In this document: positions 1-8,502 of the stretch, piece by piece
Layout of the letters: every line of letters starts with the position of its first letter
How positions within the stretch are numbered: the first letter of the stretch is position 1
DNA from: an uncultured Bacilli bacterium
Lineage (GTDB): Bacteria > Bacillota_I > Bacilli_A > RF39 > UBA660
Length of the DNA stretch: 15,125 bases
Direction of reading: 5' to 3'
NCBI GenBank assembly: GCA_944363695.1
Contig: CALVUW010000012.1
Span: 1-15,125 of the forward strand
Program-made: the position numbers and the translations under genes
Notes under the pieces: generated by a model
Database searches by the model: none
The model's input: only the letters and a program-made list of their open reading frames with translations
What the model was told of the DNA's origin: nothing

Positions 1-2
1 TG

Positions 3-551
3 ATAAAGACGTTATCTTCTTCTACTAAATCTTTTACTTTAACAAATGAAGATGTAGTTGTATCACCTAAATGGAAACGCAATGATGCGAGGTTATTTGA
101 ATATGGTATTAATTCTCTTGGAGGTTGGCAGGCTGGTAAGTCGGAAGGGGGACCAATGAGTGCTAGTTATTCTAATACAGAGTATTATATTCAATTTGAT
201 ATACAATCAACAGCTAATGCTAGAGCTGATCTTTGGACTTATCAACCTTATGTGATAACAGATTTTAGCGCTATACAATTAGACGCTTATGAATACTTTT
301 ATTCTACAACGCATTCTTACTATACACTTTCTCTTGGAGTTTCGACAACGCAGAATTTAACCTCTTGGGTACATGCTTTACCTCGGGTTGTATCTGGTAA
401 TGCTAAAGGTGATCATGAATTTTTCTCTATTACTTTGGATGTTTCTGATTTACAAGGATCTTATTATGTGGGAGTACAAGCTTTATCAAATTCTCAATCA
501 GCCGGTGTTACTATACATGCTATCTATTTTATTGGTAAGATGTATGAATAA
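3..551 (+). CDS. C-terminal part of a surface protein, paralogue of the next gene (5' end outside window)
   Basis: The reading frame is already open at the window edge and continues to TAA at 549-551, giving 182 residues. An ATG at 156 is internal and not the real start, because the upstream 51 codons align with the paralogue at 838-3042. The first ~27 residues are the end of an InlB-type beta repeat ending in SPKWKRND (paralogue SPKWRKND). The rest is a C-terminal module sharing anchors KSEG, TAN-R---WT, DL-G-YY-G and the final IGKMYE (paralogue IGKVYE). Both copies have 182 residues from the matching isoleucine to the stop. There is no LPXTG sorting signal and no C-terminal membrane segment. 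By analogy with the neighbour it is probably an extracellular, N-terminally anchored protein; its own N-terminus cannot be seen. Function unknown; adhesion is only a guess. Confidence 0.85.
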   Translation: MKTLSSSTKSFTLTNEDVVVSPKWKRNDARLFEYGINSLGGWQAGKSEGGPMSASYSNTEYYIQFDIQSTANARADLWTYQPYVITDFSAIQLDAYEYFYSTTHSYYTLSLGVSTTQNLTSWVHALPRVVSGNAKGDHEFFSITLDVSDLQGSYYVGVQALSNSQSAGVTIHAIYFIGKMYE

Positions 552-643
552 TTATATGATTTCACATTCATGAGACTACAAAACAGTTTACACTGAAGTT
601 ATTTTGTGATATCCTATTAGTAGAATAGGAATGAGATGAAGTT

Positions 644-688
644 ATGAAAAATGATAACAAAAAGTTAACCGGAGGGGGGGTACTTTAA
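644..688 (+). other. Seven-G homopolymer tract inside a tiny reading frame (14 codons)
   Basis: The spacer between the two surface-protein genes contains GGA followed by seven G (674-680). A short frame ATG(644)...TAA(688) runs through it, encoding MKNDNKKLTGGGVL. Losing one G would extend the frame to about 25 codons, and gaining one G to about 37, ending at a TAG near 757. A possible promoter lies upstream (TTTACA 587-592, 17 nt, TATCCT 610-615), as does a 7-bp hairpin (TCCTATT 612-618 / AATAGGA 624-630). No well-placed ribosome binding site is seen, so translation is doubtful. It may be a leader transcript ending at the terminator at 721-751. Confidence 0.25.
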
Positions 689-720
689 AAAAGAATATTT
701 ATTTTTTATCGTGGCATACT

Positions 721-751
721 AAAAGCAGAATCTATTTAATTCTGCGTTTTT
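721..751 (+). terminator. Rho-independent terminator after the first surface-protein gene
   Basis: A perfect 7-bp stem, GCAGAAT (725-731) with ATTCTGC (739-745), has a 7-nt loop. It is preceded by AAAA and followed by GTTTTTC. It lies 170 nt after the stop of the first paralogue and about 85 nt before the next start, so the two paralogues are probably transcribed separately. Confidence 0.75.
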
Positions 752-770
752 CGTAGTTCTAATATATATA

Positions 771-786
771 CTGGTTATTTAACCAG
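771..786. promoter_or_regulatory. Palindrome upstream of the glycine-rich surface protein gene
   Basis: CTGGTTA (771-777) and TAACCAG (780-786) form a perfect 7-bp inverted repeat with a 2-nt centre, about 50 nt before the ATG at 838. A two-nt centre is too short for a stable 7-bp hairpin loop and there is no T-run, so an operator is more likely than a terminator. TTAACC in its right half could serve as a weak -35 for TATAGT at 805-810, but the 20-nt spacing is poor. No regulator is encoded nearby. Confidence 0.4.
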
Positions 787-837
787 AAGAAAAAATAGCA
801 AAATTATAGTATATTACAAAATAGGAGAGGGTAGTAT

Positions 838-3042
838 ATGGCAAGGAAAGTAAAAGATAAGAAAAAAATAACTGATATACTAAAAATGAATGTTTCAAAA
901 AGTTATGCCATATTTGTTTTACTATTTACGATTATTTGTATAGGTGGTTATTATTCTTATGCAATGTTTACTGTAGAAAAAACAAAAAATAGTGCTATTA
1001 GTATTGTGACTGGAAATATGATTCCAACTTTAACTAGTACAGATATGACTTTCACGGAAAGTGCAACCGAAAGTAGTGGAACGATTACGCTACCAGCCTC
1101 TAGTACTAAGGTAATTACTATTAATTTAAAAAATGATAATAAAGTGGCAGGGCGTTTTCAATTATATTATAAAGGAACACTTCCAGAGGGAGTATCGATA
1201 TATTATACGCAAGAGTCTAATGATTCTATTCCTAGTGATGGTGTAGATGTTGATAGTGGTGTGACTAAGACATATGAGCTTTTGTTAATTAATGTAACCG
1301 AGAGCAACCAAACTTTTGAAATAGGCAGTAGGGGTGGTTTGACCAATCAAACACTAGTATTAGATAGTGATATGCATACAATTACAAAAGTAAATGTCGA
1401 AGATAACACTCGTTATACGTATAGTCCAGCAGGCTCTACTTATCAAGTATTTGTAGCGTTAGCGACGGGAAATTACAAGGTGCAATTATGGGGTAGTCAA
1501 GGTACTAGTGCAACCCTTTCTAGTGGTGGAGCTGCTGGTGGCGGTTTTGGTGCTTATACTGAAGGTACGATTTCCCTAACGCGTGGTGAAATTTTCTATG
1601 TTTATGTTGGAACTGGAAGCTCTACTATCTTTAATGGAAATGGAAGTGGGTCAGATAATCTTGAAGGTGGTAGTGCTACAGATGTTCGCTTAGTCAGAGG
1701 TGATTGGGATAATACTACATCTCTTGCTTCCCGTATTATGGTTGCTGCCGGTGGTGGTAGTGGGCATAATTATGGTAATGGTGCTAGAGGTGGCTGGGCC
1801 GGAGGGCTAACTGGAGAAACGAGTACGTTAACCAATGGTAGTCAGTCAACCTCAACAGGTTGTAGTAGTGAAACAATAACACCTTCTAAGGGTGGTTCAC
1901 AAACTGCTGGCGGTACTGGAAGTAGAGGTACCAGAAGCGGAAAAGATGGCTCTTTTGGAAAAGGTGGAGATGGACCGAACTCTGGAGGAGGCGGTGGCTA
2001 CTACGGTGGTGGTGGCGGTTATTATGCCTGTGGTATTTTAAATAGTGGAGCTGGTGGTTCTTCTTATATTTCAGGTCATACCGGTTGTGTCGCTATTACT
2101 AGTGCTACTTCTATTACTCCTAAATCTGGTTGTACAACGGGTACTACTAATAATTCTTGCTCTGTTCATTATTCTGGGAAAGTCTTTATTTCTACCAGAA
2201 TGGTTGATGGAAATGGTTATCAATGGACTAATGTTCGTGGTTCTAGAACTATGATGCCGAATAAGAGCCTGACGGGAACGATGACGGGAAGTTCTGGAAC
2301 AGGGCAAGCGATTATTACCTATTTAAGTAGCAATCAAACACGTTATACAGTTAGTACTAGAACTGTAACAGGTGGTAGCATTAGTGTTTCAACCACATCT
2401 GCTTATAGTGGTAGTACAGTAACCTTTACTCCAGCTTCTACTAGTGGATTTAGTTATTATGGTGCTACTTTACGTAATGCTAGTGGTCAAACCATTCAAA
2501 CATTAGGAACTAATGAAAGAAGCTTTGTTATGCCAGATCAAGCGGTTACGATTTCACCTAAATGGCGTAAGAACGATTATATAATTGCTGCTCTTGATCA
2601 AAGTCATGTTGGTAGTTGGACGCAAAAAAGTGAAGGTGCTAATAATGCTACTTTTACCTTTAATACCAGTAGACACTATTTAAGTGTAAACTTTAAAACA
2701 ACAGCAAATTCAAGAATATATGCTTGGACATCACAGACGTTTGATTTGACTCATTATGAAACATATCAAGTGAATGTTAATGAATCATGGAGTAATAATG
2801 CTACCCATCCAGGTCATTCTCATTTTTCTGCTAGTGTATCGAAAACAAATACTGGTACCATTCAAAATGGTATTGGTTATCAAATATCACAAGGAAAAGG
2901 AAATGAGGTTCGCTTTTATCTGAATGTACCAATTTCTGATCTGACGGGTAATTATTATCTGGGTATTGATTTTTATAATAATGGTCAAGCAGGCTTTTGT
3001 GATATGACCCATGCTACCTTGATTGGAAAAGTATATGAATAA
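838..3042 (+). CDS. Membrane-anchored surface protein with ALK/LTK-like glycine-rich domain
   Basis: 734 residues. The start ATG follows AGGAGAGG by seven bases. A basic N-terminus (KVKDKKK) and one hydrophobic segment (~23-43) act as signal anchor. Next comes a polar beta-rich region (~50-190). Residues ~210-497 are a glycine-rich domain with GNYKVQLWGSQG, an AAGGG core, GGGG runs, GAGGSSYISGHTGCVAI and a late VDGNGYQW...GSSGTGQAIITY tail. This is the layout of the ALK/LTK-type Gly_rich family found in secreted proteins of gut Firmicutes. Cysteines 342, 398, 417, 432 and 441 cluster there and could form disulfides. Residues ~500-577 resemble a bacterial InlB-type repeat (YTVST...GGSISV...FVMPDQAVTISPKW). 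Residues 580-734 are the module shared with the upstream partial gene. No LPXTG motif. Function unknown; an exposed adhesive or matrix role is inferred from the architecture. Confidence 0.85.
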   Translation: MARKVKDKKKITDILKMNVSKSYAIFVLLFTIICIGGYYSYAMFTVEKTKNSAISIVTGNMIPTLTSTDMTFTESATESSGTITLPASSTKVITINLKNDNKVAGRFQLYYKGTLPEGVSIYYTQESNDSIPSDGVDVDSGVTKTYELLLINVTESNQTFEIGSRGGLTNQTLVLDSDMHTITKVNVEDNTRYTYSPAGSTYQVFVALATGNYKVQLWGSQGTSATLSSGGAAGGGFGAYTEGTISLTRGEIFYVYVGTGSSTIFNGNGSGSDNLEGGSATDVRLVRGDWDNTTSLASRIMVAAGGGSGHNYGNGARGGWAGGLTGETSTLTNGSQSTSTGCSSETITPSKGGSQTAGGTGSRGTRSGKDGSFGKGGDGPNSGGGGGYYGGGGGYYACGILNSGAGGSSYISGHTGCVAITSATSITPKSGCTTGTTNNSCSVHYSGKVFISTRMVDGNGYQWTNVRGSRTMMPNKSLTGTMTGSSGTGQAIITYLSSNQTRYTVSTRTVTGGSISVSTTSAYSGSTVTFTPASTSGFSYYGATLRNASGQTIQTLGTNERSFVMPDQAVTISPKWRKNDYIIAALDQSHVGSWTQKSEGANNATFTFNTSRHYLSVNFKTTANSRIYAWTSQTFDLTHYETYQVNVNESWSNNATHPGHSHFSASVSKTNTGTIQNGIGYQISQGKGNEVRFYLNVPISDLTGNYYLGIDFYNNGQAGFCDMTHATLIGKVYE

Positions 3043-3070
3043 AGAAGTGATAGAGTTACTTCTTTTTTTT
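3041..3070 (+). terminator. Rho-independent terminator between convergent genes
   Basis: AAAGAAGTGA (3041-3050) pairs with TTACTTCTTT (3056-3065), with one G-U pair and loop TAGAG, followed by a run of T to 3070. It overlaps the stop codons of both the surface-protein gene and the convergent DedA gene. The T-run serves the plus strand; the minus-strand side has only a short T stretch. Confidence 0.8.
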
Positions 3071-3646
3071 AATTTTCTTATATAAGAAGTTTAAGAATAA
3101 TAAGCCTAGTAACAAATAGATAGGAAGCTTTAATTTCTTTACAAACTGGTCTAGGATTATCCAGTTATTTCCAAGTGCGTAACCAACATAAACAAAAGCG
3201 AAGGTCCAAGGAATTGAACCGATCGTTGTAAAGATTAAAAAAGATAAAAAAGGAACACGGCTAATTCCCATGGGTAGGGAAATCAGGGTACGAACAATGG
3301 GAAAATTACGACCGATGCAAGCAGCCCAAGGACCGTATTTATGAAACCAGGTATCACATTTTTCGATATCTTCTTCTTTCATAAAGAAAAATTTACCATA
3401 CTTTTGAACAAACGGACGGCCACCAAAGTAGCCCATTGCATAAATAATGACAGCACAAAAGACACTCCCTATGACACCAATTAGGAAAGCTATCCAAAAA
3501 TTGAATATTTTTTTACCGGCTAAAATACCACCTGTTGCTAGTATTAATTCGCTTGGAATAATAATAATGACCGCTTCTAAAATCATCCCTAGAAACATAC
3601 CTAAATACCCTAAGTTTGTCATGAGACTTGTTACGTAATGACTCAT
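3056..3646 (-). CDS. DedA family integral membrane protein
   Basis: 196 residues, a typical length for DedA/SNARE-associated (VTT domain) proteins, which include undecaprenyl-phosphate and lipid flippases/scramblases such as UptA. Visible features are an acidic residue in the first hydrophobic segment (E24), then IIIIPSE (27-33). There are several hydrophobic segments, a GGRPFVQKYG loop, and the family signature GRNFPIVRTLISLPMGISR (112-130) with its two conserved arginines, R113 and R119. The C-terminus is strongly basic (KKIKKKK), suggesting a cytoplasmic tail. An AGGTGAT ribosome site lies just upstream of the ATG. It is transcribed divergently from the polysaccharide deacetylase gene and converges on the surface-protein gene. 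Lipid-carrier recycling or membrane homeostasis is known for the family; the substrate here is not determinable. Confidence 0.92.
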   Translation of the reverse strand: MSHYVTSLMTNLGYLGMFLGMILEAVIIIIPSELILATGGILAGKKIFNFWIAFLIGVIGSVFCAVIIYAMGYFGGRPFVQKYGKFFFMKEEDIEKCDTWFHKYGPWAACIGRNFPIVRTLISLPMGISRVPFLSFLIFTTIGSIPWTFAFVYVGYALGNNWIILDQFVKKLKLPIYLLLGLLFLNFLYKKIKKKK

Positions 3647-3686
3647 TCTATCACCTAATCAAGTATATGTAAAAAAAGAATAATCA

Positions 3687-3715
3687 TTGCTAAATCAGTT
3701 TAATCTGTTTATAAT
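3687..3715 (+). promoter_or_regulatory. Sigma-A-type promoter of the polysaccharide deacetylase gene
   Basis: TTGCTA (3687-3692), a 17-nt spacer, then consensus TATAAT (3710-3715), 26 nt ahead of the ATG at 3742. The AAGGAGC ribosome site lies in between. Confidence 0.75.
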
Positions 3716-3741
3716 AAAATAAAAATATAAGGAGCTTTTTC

Positions 3742-4989
3742 ATGAAAAAAAGATATATTTGGATCGTTAGTTTGGTCGTAATCGGTATCATACTAAGTGG
3801 CGTTGGTGTTTACTTTTATCAAGAAGAACAGCAAAAAATATTAGCACAAGAAGAAAAAGAACAACAAAGACAATTATTAGAATCAATTAAAGCACATTAT
3901 CAACAGCAAGTTACTACGATACAAGCTGGTGACATTTATCAACTGGTAAATGATAAATATGAATCGATTGGAACGATTAAACCAGGTGTGATATTAGCAT
4001 TAGAACCCTTAGATAATATTACACTTGAAGATACTTACTTTCAAATTGCTGCTACTAATTATTACATCTTTTACGATGTAGTTGAACCAACCGATAAAAT
4101 AAATAACACCCGTTATCAAAACTACATTCCGTTTTCACTAGAAATAACAACCATAGAAAATAGTTCTTTTTATGATGAGAATAATCAAGAATTATTTGTT
4201 ATGACACCACAACAAACTGCTAAAGTTATTATTAAAGAACAAGAACGAGTAGGAATTGAGTTGTTGAATCAATTAGTTTATGTTAAAACAGACGCTATAA
4301 AAGAGCAAAAAGAAGTAGAAGAAACCAAAGAAAAAGCGTCTTCTATCGCATCGATTTTATACCATTTTATTTATCTAGATGGTGATACAAGTTGTCAGGA
4401 GACGATTTGTCATAGTCAACAACAAATTACAGAGCATTTTTCTTATTTGGCACAAGAAAACTATTTTACGCTGACCACTTCTGAGGTGTTACAATTTATC
4501 AAGGGCGAGATTAATTTACCACCTAAATCGTTATTGATTACCATCGATGATGGGGCACGTGCTGAGAAGTTTATTCCTTTTTTAGAACAGTATCAACTAA
4601 ATGCTACTTTATTTTTGGTTAGTTCTTGGTATCCAAAAGAAACGTTTAGTTCTCCGTATTTAGAAATAGCTAGTCATACACATAATATGCACACTACTGG
4701 GGTTTGTCCGATGGGCCAAGGTGGTGGAATTAATTGTTTACCACGGGATACGATTTTAACGGATTTAAAGAGTAGTCGCGATACTTTAAATGGTACAGTA
4801 GCGATGGCTTATCCTTTTTTTGAATATAGTAATTATGCCATTGAGTTAGTACGGGAAGCCGGTTTTGAAATTGCTTTTATTGGTGGTCAAACAAAGATTA
4901 AGCCTGGAGTGGATCCTTATAAAGTGCCACGTTATACGATGTTTTATAATACCACACTTGCTAGTTTACAGAAAATATTAACCAGTTAA
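3742..4989 (+). CDS. Membrane-anchored polysaccharide deacetylase (NodB homology, PgaB/IcaB-like)
   Basis: 415 residues. ATG follows AAGGAGC. Layout: a single N-terminal membrane anchor (~5-26); a glutamine/glutamate-rich, probably coiled-coil stretch (~28-56); an extracytoplasmic beta-rich region (~57-180) with no recognised family; a KEQKEVEETKEK linker; then the NodB domain from ~200 to the end. Motif 1 is TIDDG (267-271), with D269/D270 as catalytic base and metal ligand. Motif 2 is SHTHNMH (311-317); the H312-x4-H317 spacing is that of PgaB/IcaB poly-GlcNAc deacetylases rather than the H-x3-H of peptidoglycan deacetylases. Motif 3 is AYPFFEYS (356-363). Cysteines 218/223 and 322/332 could pair outside the cell. 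Likely removes N-acetyl groups from a cell-surface GlcNAc polymer; the exact substrate is inference. No glycosyltransferase partner lies nearby. Confidence 0.88.
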   Translation: MKKRYIWIVSLVVIGIILSGVGVYFYQEEQQKILAQEEKEQQRQLLESIKAHYQQQVTTIQAGDIYQLVNDKYESIGTIKPGVILALEPLDNITLEDTYFQIAATNYYIFYDVVEPTDKINNTRYQNYIPFSLEITTIENSSFYDENNQELFVMTPQQTAKVIIKEQERVGIELLNQLVYVKTDAIKEQKEVEETKEKASSIASILYHFIYLDGDTSCQETICHSQQQITEHFSYLAQENYFTLTTSEVLQFIKGEINLPPKSLLITIDDGARAEKFIPFLEQYQLNATLFLVSSWYPKETFSSPYLEIASHTHNMHTTGVCPMGQGGGINCLPRDTILTDLKSSRDTLNGTVAMAYPFFEYSNYAIELVREAGFEIAFIGGQTKIKPGVDPYKVPRYTMFYNTTLASLQKILTS

Positions 4990-5050
4990 TAAATTAGTAG
5001 CTAAACATTAAAAAAATATTATATAATGAAATAGAAGGAGAGAATCAAAC

Positions 5051-8000
5051 ATGAAAAAAATAATGGATGGAAATGAAGCTTGTAGTTATGTTGCCTATAA
5101 TTTTACAGAAGTAGCAGGTATTTATCCGATCACACCAGCTTCTCCGATGGCTGAATTAACCGATCAGTGGGCTAATGAAGGTAAAAAGAACTTCTTTAAT
5201 CAGCCAGTGAAAGTAGTAGAAATGGAAAGTGAAGCAGGAGCAGCTGGTATGGTACATGGTTCTTTGCAAGCAGGCTGCTTAACCACGACTTACACGGCTA
5301 GTCAAGGTTTATTATTAATGATTCCTAATATGTATAAGATGGCTGGAGAATTATTGCCAGCAGTGATTCATGTAGCTGCTAGAAGTTTAGCGACTCATGC
5401 GTTGTCTATTTTCGGTGATCATCAAGATATTTATGCTGCTAGATCTACTGGTTTTGCGATTTTAGCAGAAAGCTCCCCGCAACAAGTTATGGATTTAACA
5501 GCTGTCGCTCATTTGGCCGCCTTATCAGGTCGGGTTCCATTCTTGAATTTTTTTGATGGTTTTCGTACGAGTCACGAATTGCAAAAAGTAGATGTTATTG
5601 ATACCGAAGCACTAAAAAAACTAGTTGATAAAAAAGCATTAGAAGCATTTCGAGAACGTTCTTTACATCCGTTAAATCCGGTTACTCGTGGTACATCAGA
5701 AAATGATGATATTTATTTTCAAGCAACAGAAGTGCGAAACACTTATTATCAAGCACTTCCGGATATTGTTGATCATTACATGCAAGAAATTAATAAAATC
5801 ACGGGAAAACATTACGCGCCTTTTAATTACTATGGTAGTAAAAAGGCTACTAAAGTCATTGTTGCCATGGGAAGTGTAACCGAAACGATTAAAGAAACAA
5901 TCGATTATCTAATAGAACAAGGCGAAGCCGTTGGATTAGTAGAAGTACATTTATATCGTCCTTTTTCTAGTACTTATTTTTTGAAAAGTATACCAAAAAC
6001 TGTTGAGAAAATTGCGGTTTTAGACCGAACTAAAGAAGCTGGAGCAACTGGTGAGCCATTATTTTTAGATGTGGCTAGTGTTATTAAAAATATTGATAAG
6101 GATATTGTAGTAGTTGGCGGAAGATACGGTTTATCTAGTAAAAATACGACTCCTGCCATGATTAAAGCAGTCTATGATTTTTTAGATCATCCGCATCATC
6201 CATTTACCATTGGCATTGAAGATGATGTTACCAATTTAAGTATTCCATATGATAAAAACTTTTTATTACCTAATGATAAAGCGACGTCTTTTTTGATTTA
6301 TGGTTATGGTAGTGATGGTATGGTTAGTGCTTGTAAAGATTTGATGAAAATCACAGGGGATGCTACCGATGCCTATGTACAAGGTTATTTTCAATACGAT
6401 TCGAAAAAAAGCGGTGGTGTCACGATCAGTCATTTGCGCTTTTCTAAAGAAGAAATTCGCTCTACTTATTATGTGGAACAAGCTAAATTAGTCGTTTGTA
6501 CACAAGATAGTTATTTAACAAAGTTTGATGTCTTTCATGCGTTGATGGATCATGCGGTATTTTTATTGAATACAACGAAAGAAAAAGATGAAATTTTAAG
6601 AATGTTGCCTGATGATGTAAAACAACGATTGATAGAAAAAGATATTAAGTTTTATATTGTTAATGCTTCTGCTATTGCTAAAAAGCATGGCTTAGGTAAT
6701 AAAATCAGTGCCATTATGGAGGGATTAATCTTTAAGTTTGGTCATATTATTCCGCTAGAGTATGCTCTAAATAAAATGGAAGAACATTTGAAGAGTCGAT
6801 TTGCTGCTAAGGGTAATCAATTAGCCCAAAAGAATCAAGTTGCTTTAAAAGAAGCCCAAGATGCTTGCCATTTTATTGAATTAACGATAAATCAGAGTGA
6901 ATATGTGCCGGTAACAGAAGTTGAACAAAGTGTATTTCATATGATTGATAAGCGTCAAGGCGATCAACTACCAGTAAGCGCTTTCTTATCTCGTCCTGAT
7001 GGTACCGTAGATGGGGGCTTAAGCCGATTAGAAAAAAGGGATATTAGTGAAGTAGTACCGGCTTTCTATAAGGAAAACTGTATTACATGTAATTTATGTT
7101 CTCTTGTGTGTCCACATGCTGTCATTCGTCCTTTCTTGTTGAATGAAGAAGAGGTAGAAAGAGCACCAGATTCATTAAAAGAAAAATTAATCCCAACTTC
7201 CTTAGGAGAAAAGTTACAATATACAATTGCTGTTTCTTTAAAGGATTGTACTGGTTGCGGTTTATGTGCTAATATTTGTCCTGGAAAAAAACAGCAAAAA
7301 GCCCTTGAAATGGTGGCTAAAAAAGAAATTATGACGACGGATACATTGTCAGAAATTGATTATCTATGGAATGAAGTAACTCCGAAAAATGTGATGCCGG
7401 TCAATACGATAAAAGGTAGCCAGTTTCAACCACCTCGCTTTGAATTTAGTGGTGCTTGTGCTGGTTGTGGTGAGACGCCATATTTAAAATTGTTGACACA
7501 ATTATTTGGGGATAGATTGATGATTGCTAATGCCACGGGTTGTTCTTCAATTTATGGTGCTAGTTCACCATCTACACCATATTCTGTACCATGGGCTAAT
7601 TCTTTGTTTGAAGATAATGCGGAATTTGGCTATGGTATGAAAATTGCTGATGAAGTTAAAAAACAACAAATTAAACAGTTAATTGTTCAACATTTAGATC
7701 AGGTTGACGAAAAAGAAAAAGTAATTTATCAAGCTTATATGGATGAAGTAACTAGTGAAAGTGCTAAGGCACTGCTAGCGATACTAGATCATACACCGAT
7801 TAAAGGTTTAAAACAATTGCAAAAATATATCATGCCTATTTCCATGTGGATGGTAGGTGGTGATGGTTGGGCTTATGATATTGGTTATAATGGTATTGAT
7901 CATGTCTTAGCCAGTGGTGAAAATGTTAATATTTTAGTATTAGATACAGAAGTTTATTCCAATACCGGTGGACAGGCTAGCAAGTCTAGTAAGATGGGAG

Positions 8001-8485
8001 CGGTCTGTAAATTTGCAAGTAAAGGGAAAAAGGTACCCAAGAAAGATTTAGCTAAAATAGCCTTAACTTATCCTCACGTTTATGTCGGCTCCATTTGTTT
8101 AGGTGCTAATCCAGCTGCAACGGTTAAGGTGTTATTAGAAGCAGAAGCTTATGATGGCCCAAGTATTATTATTGCGTATTCTCCATGTATAGCTCAAGGT
8201 ATTTTAAAAGGAATGAGTGATGCCATTAGTGAAGAGAAAAAGGCTACAGCCTGTGGCTATTTTCCAATTTTCCATTATAACCCTATGACTCAAGAGTTTA
8301 AAATGGATGCTAAGTCGGATTTTGCTGATTATCAAACTTTCTTACAAGGGGAAGATCGTTATCGGAGTTTAGCTAAAATTAACCCAGAGGAAGCCGCTGA
8401 ATTATTAGCGCAAAATGAAGAACATGCTAAAAATCGCTATGCGTATTATGAACAGTTAAAAAACACGAAAAAAGCCAACGAATGA
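5051..8485 (+). CDS. nifJ: Pyruvate:ferredoxin (flavodoxin) oxidoreductase
   Basis: 1144 residues, a little shorter than the usual ~1170-1200 but with every domain present. It oxidatively decarboxylates pyruvate with CoA to acetyl-CoA, CO2 and reduced ferredoxin in the cytoplasm, a central step of anaerobic fermentation. Visible: the N-terminal GNEACSYVAYNF...YPITPASPMAE signature of domain I; two ferredoxin-type 4Fe-4S motifs, C677-x2-C680-x2-C683-x3-C687 and C733-x2-C736-x2-C739-x3-C743; the proximal-cluster cysteines C803, C806, C831 and C1046; and the thiamine diphosphate motif GDGW (937-940) with VYSNTGGQ after it. The start follows AAGGAG, and a TATAAT lies at 5022-5027 without a convincing -35. 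It is flanked by its own terminator, so it appears to be a single-gene unit. The TGA stop lies inside the terminator loop. Confidence 0.97.
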   Translation: MKKIMDGNEACSYVAYNFTEVAGIYPITPASPMAELTDQWANEGKKNFFNQPVKVVEMESEAGAAGMVHGSLQAGCLTTTYTASQGLLLMIPNMYKMAGELLPAVIHVAARSLATHALSIFGDHQDIYAARSTGFAILAESSPQQVMDLTAVAHLAALSGRVPFLNFFDGFRTSHELQKVDVIDTEALKKLVDKKALEAFRERSLHPLNPVTRGTSENDDIYFQATEVRNTYYQALPDIVDHYMQEINKITGKHYAPFNYYGSKKATKVIVAMGSVTETIKETIDYLIEQGEAVGLVEVHLYRPFSSTYFLKSIPKTVEKIAVLDRTKEAGATGEPLFLDVASVIKNIDKDIVVVGGRYGLSSKNTTPAMIKAVYDFLDHPHHPFTIGIEDDVTNLSIPYDKNFLLPNDKATSFLIYGYGSDGMVSACKDLMKITGDATDAYVQGYFQYDSKKSGGVTISHLRFSKEEIRSTYYVEQAKLVVCTQDSYLTKFDVFHALMDHAVFLLNTTKEKDEILRMLPDDVKQRLIEKDIKFYIVNASAIAKKHGLGNKISAIMEGLIFKFGHIIPLEYALNKMEEHLKSRFAAKGNQLAQKNQVALKEAQDACHFIELTINQSEYVPVTEVEQSVFHMIDKRQGDQLPVSAFLSRPDGTVDGGLSRLEKRDISEVVPAFYKENCITCNLCSLVCPHAVIRPFLLNEEEVERAPDSLKEKLIPTSLGEKLQYTIAVSLKDCTGCGLCANICPGKKQQKALEMVAKKEIMTTDTLSEIDYLWNEVTPKNVMPVNTIKGSQFQPPRFEFSGACAGCGETPYLKLLTQLFGDRLMIANATGCSSIYGASSPSTPYSVPWANSLFEDNAEFGYGMKIADEVKKQQIKQLIVQHLDQVDEKEKVIYQAYMDEVTSESAKALLAILDHTPIKGLKQLQKYIMPISMWMVGGDGWAYDIGYNGIDHVLASGENVNILVLDTEVYSNTGGQASKSSKMGAVCKFASKGKKVPKKDLAKIALTYPHVYVGSICLGANPAATVKVLLEAEAYDGPSIIIAYSPCIAQGILKGMSDAISEEKKATACGYFPIFHYNPMTQEFKMDAKSDFADYQTFLQGEDRYRSLAKINPEEAAELLAQNEEHAKNRYAYYEQLKNTKKANE

Positions 8486-8495
8486 TTGGCTTTTT
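8469..8495 (+). terminator. Rho-independent terminator of the PFOR gene, overlapping its stop codon
   Basis: AAAAAGCCAA (8469-8478) and TTGGCTTTTT (8486-8495) form a perfect 10-bp stem around a 7-nt loop that contains the TGA stop. The last codons of the enzyme (KKANE) are therefore encoded by the 5' arm of the terminator. Confidence 0.88.
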
Positions 8496-8502
8496 AATAT
8501 CC

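Noticed and set aside
156..551. Independent 131-aa protein starting at the ATG at 156
   Set aside because: The frame continues upstream to the window edge and those residues align with the paralogue, so 156 is internal.
1501..2060. Glycine-codon repeats as a possible CRISPR array or satellite
   Set aside because: Irregular GGT/GGA codons without constant repeat or spacer length; explained by the glycine-rich protein domain.
2071..2307. Minus-strand ORF of 78 codons inside the glycine-rich gene
   Set aside because: Antisense shadow of a biased, repetitive coding region; no ribosome site and no sensible protein features.
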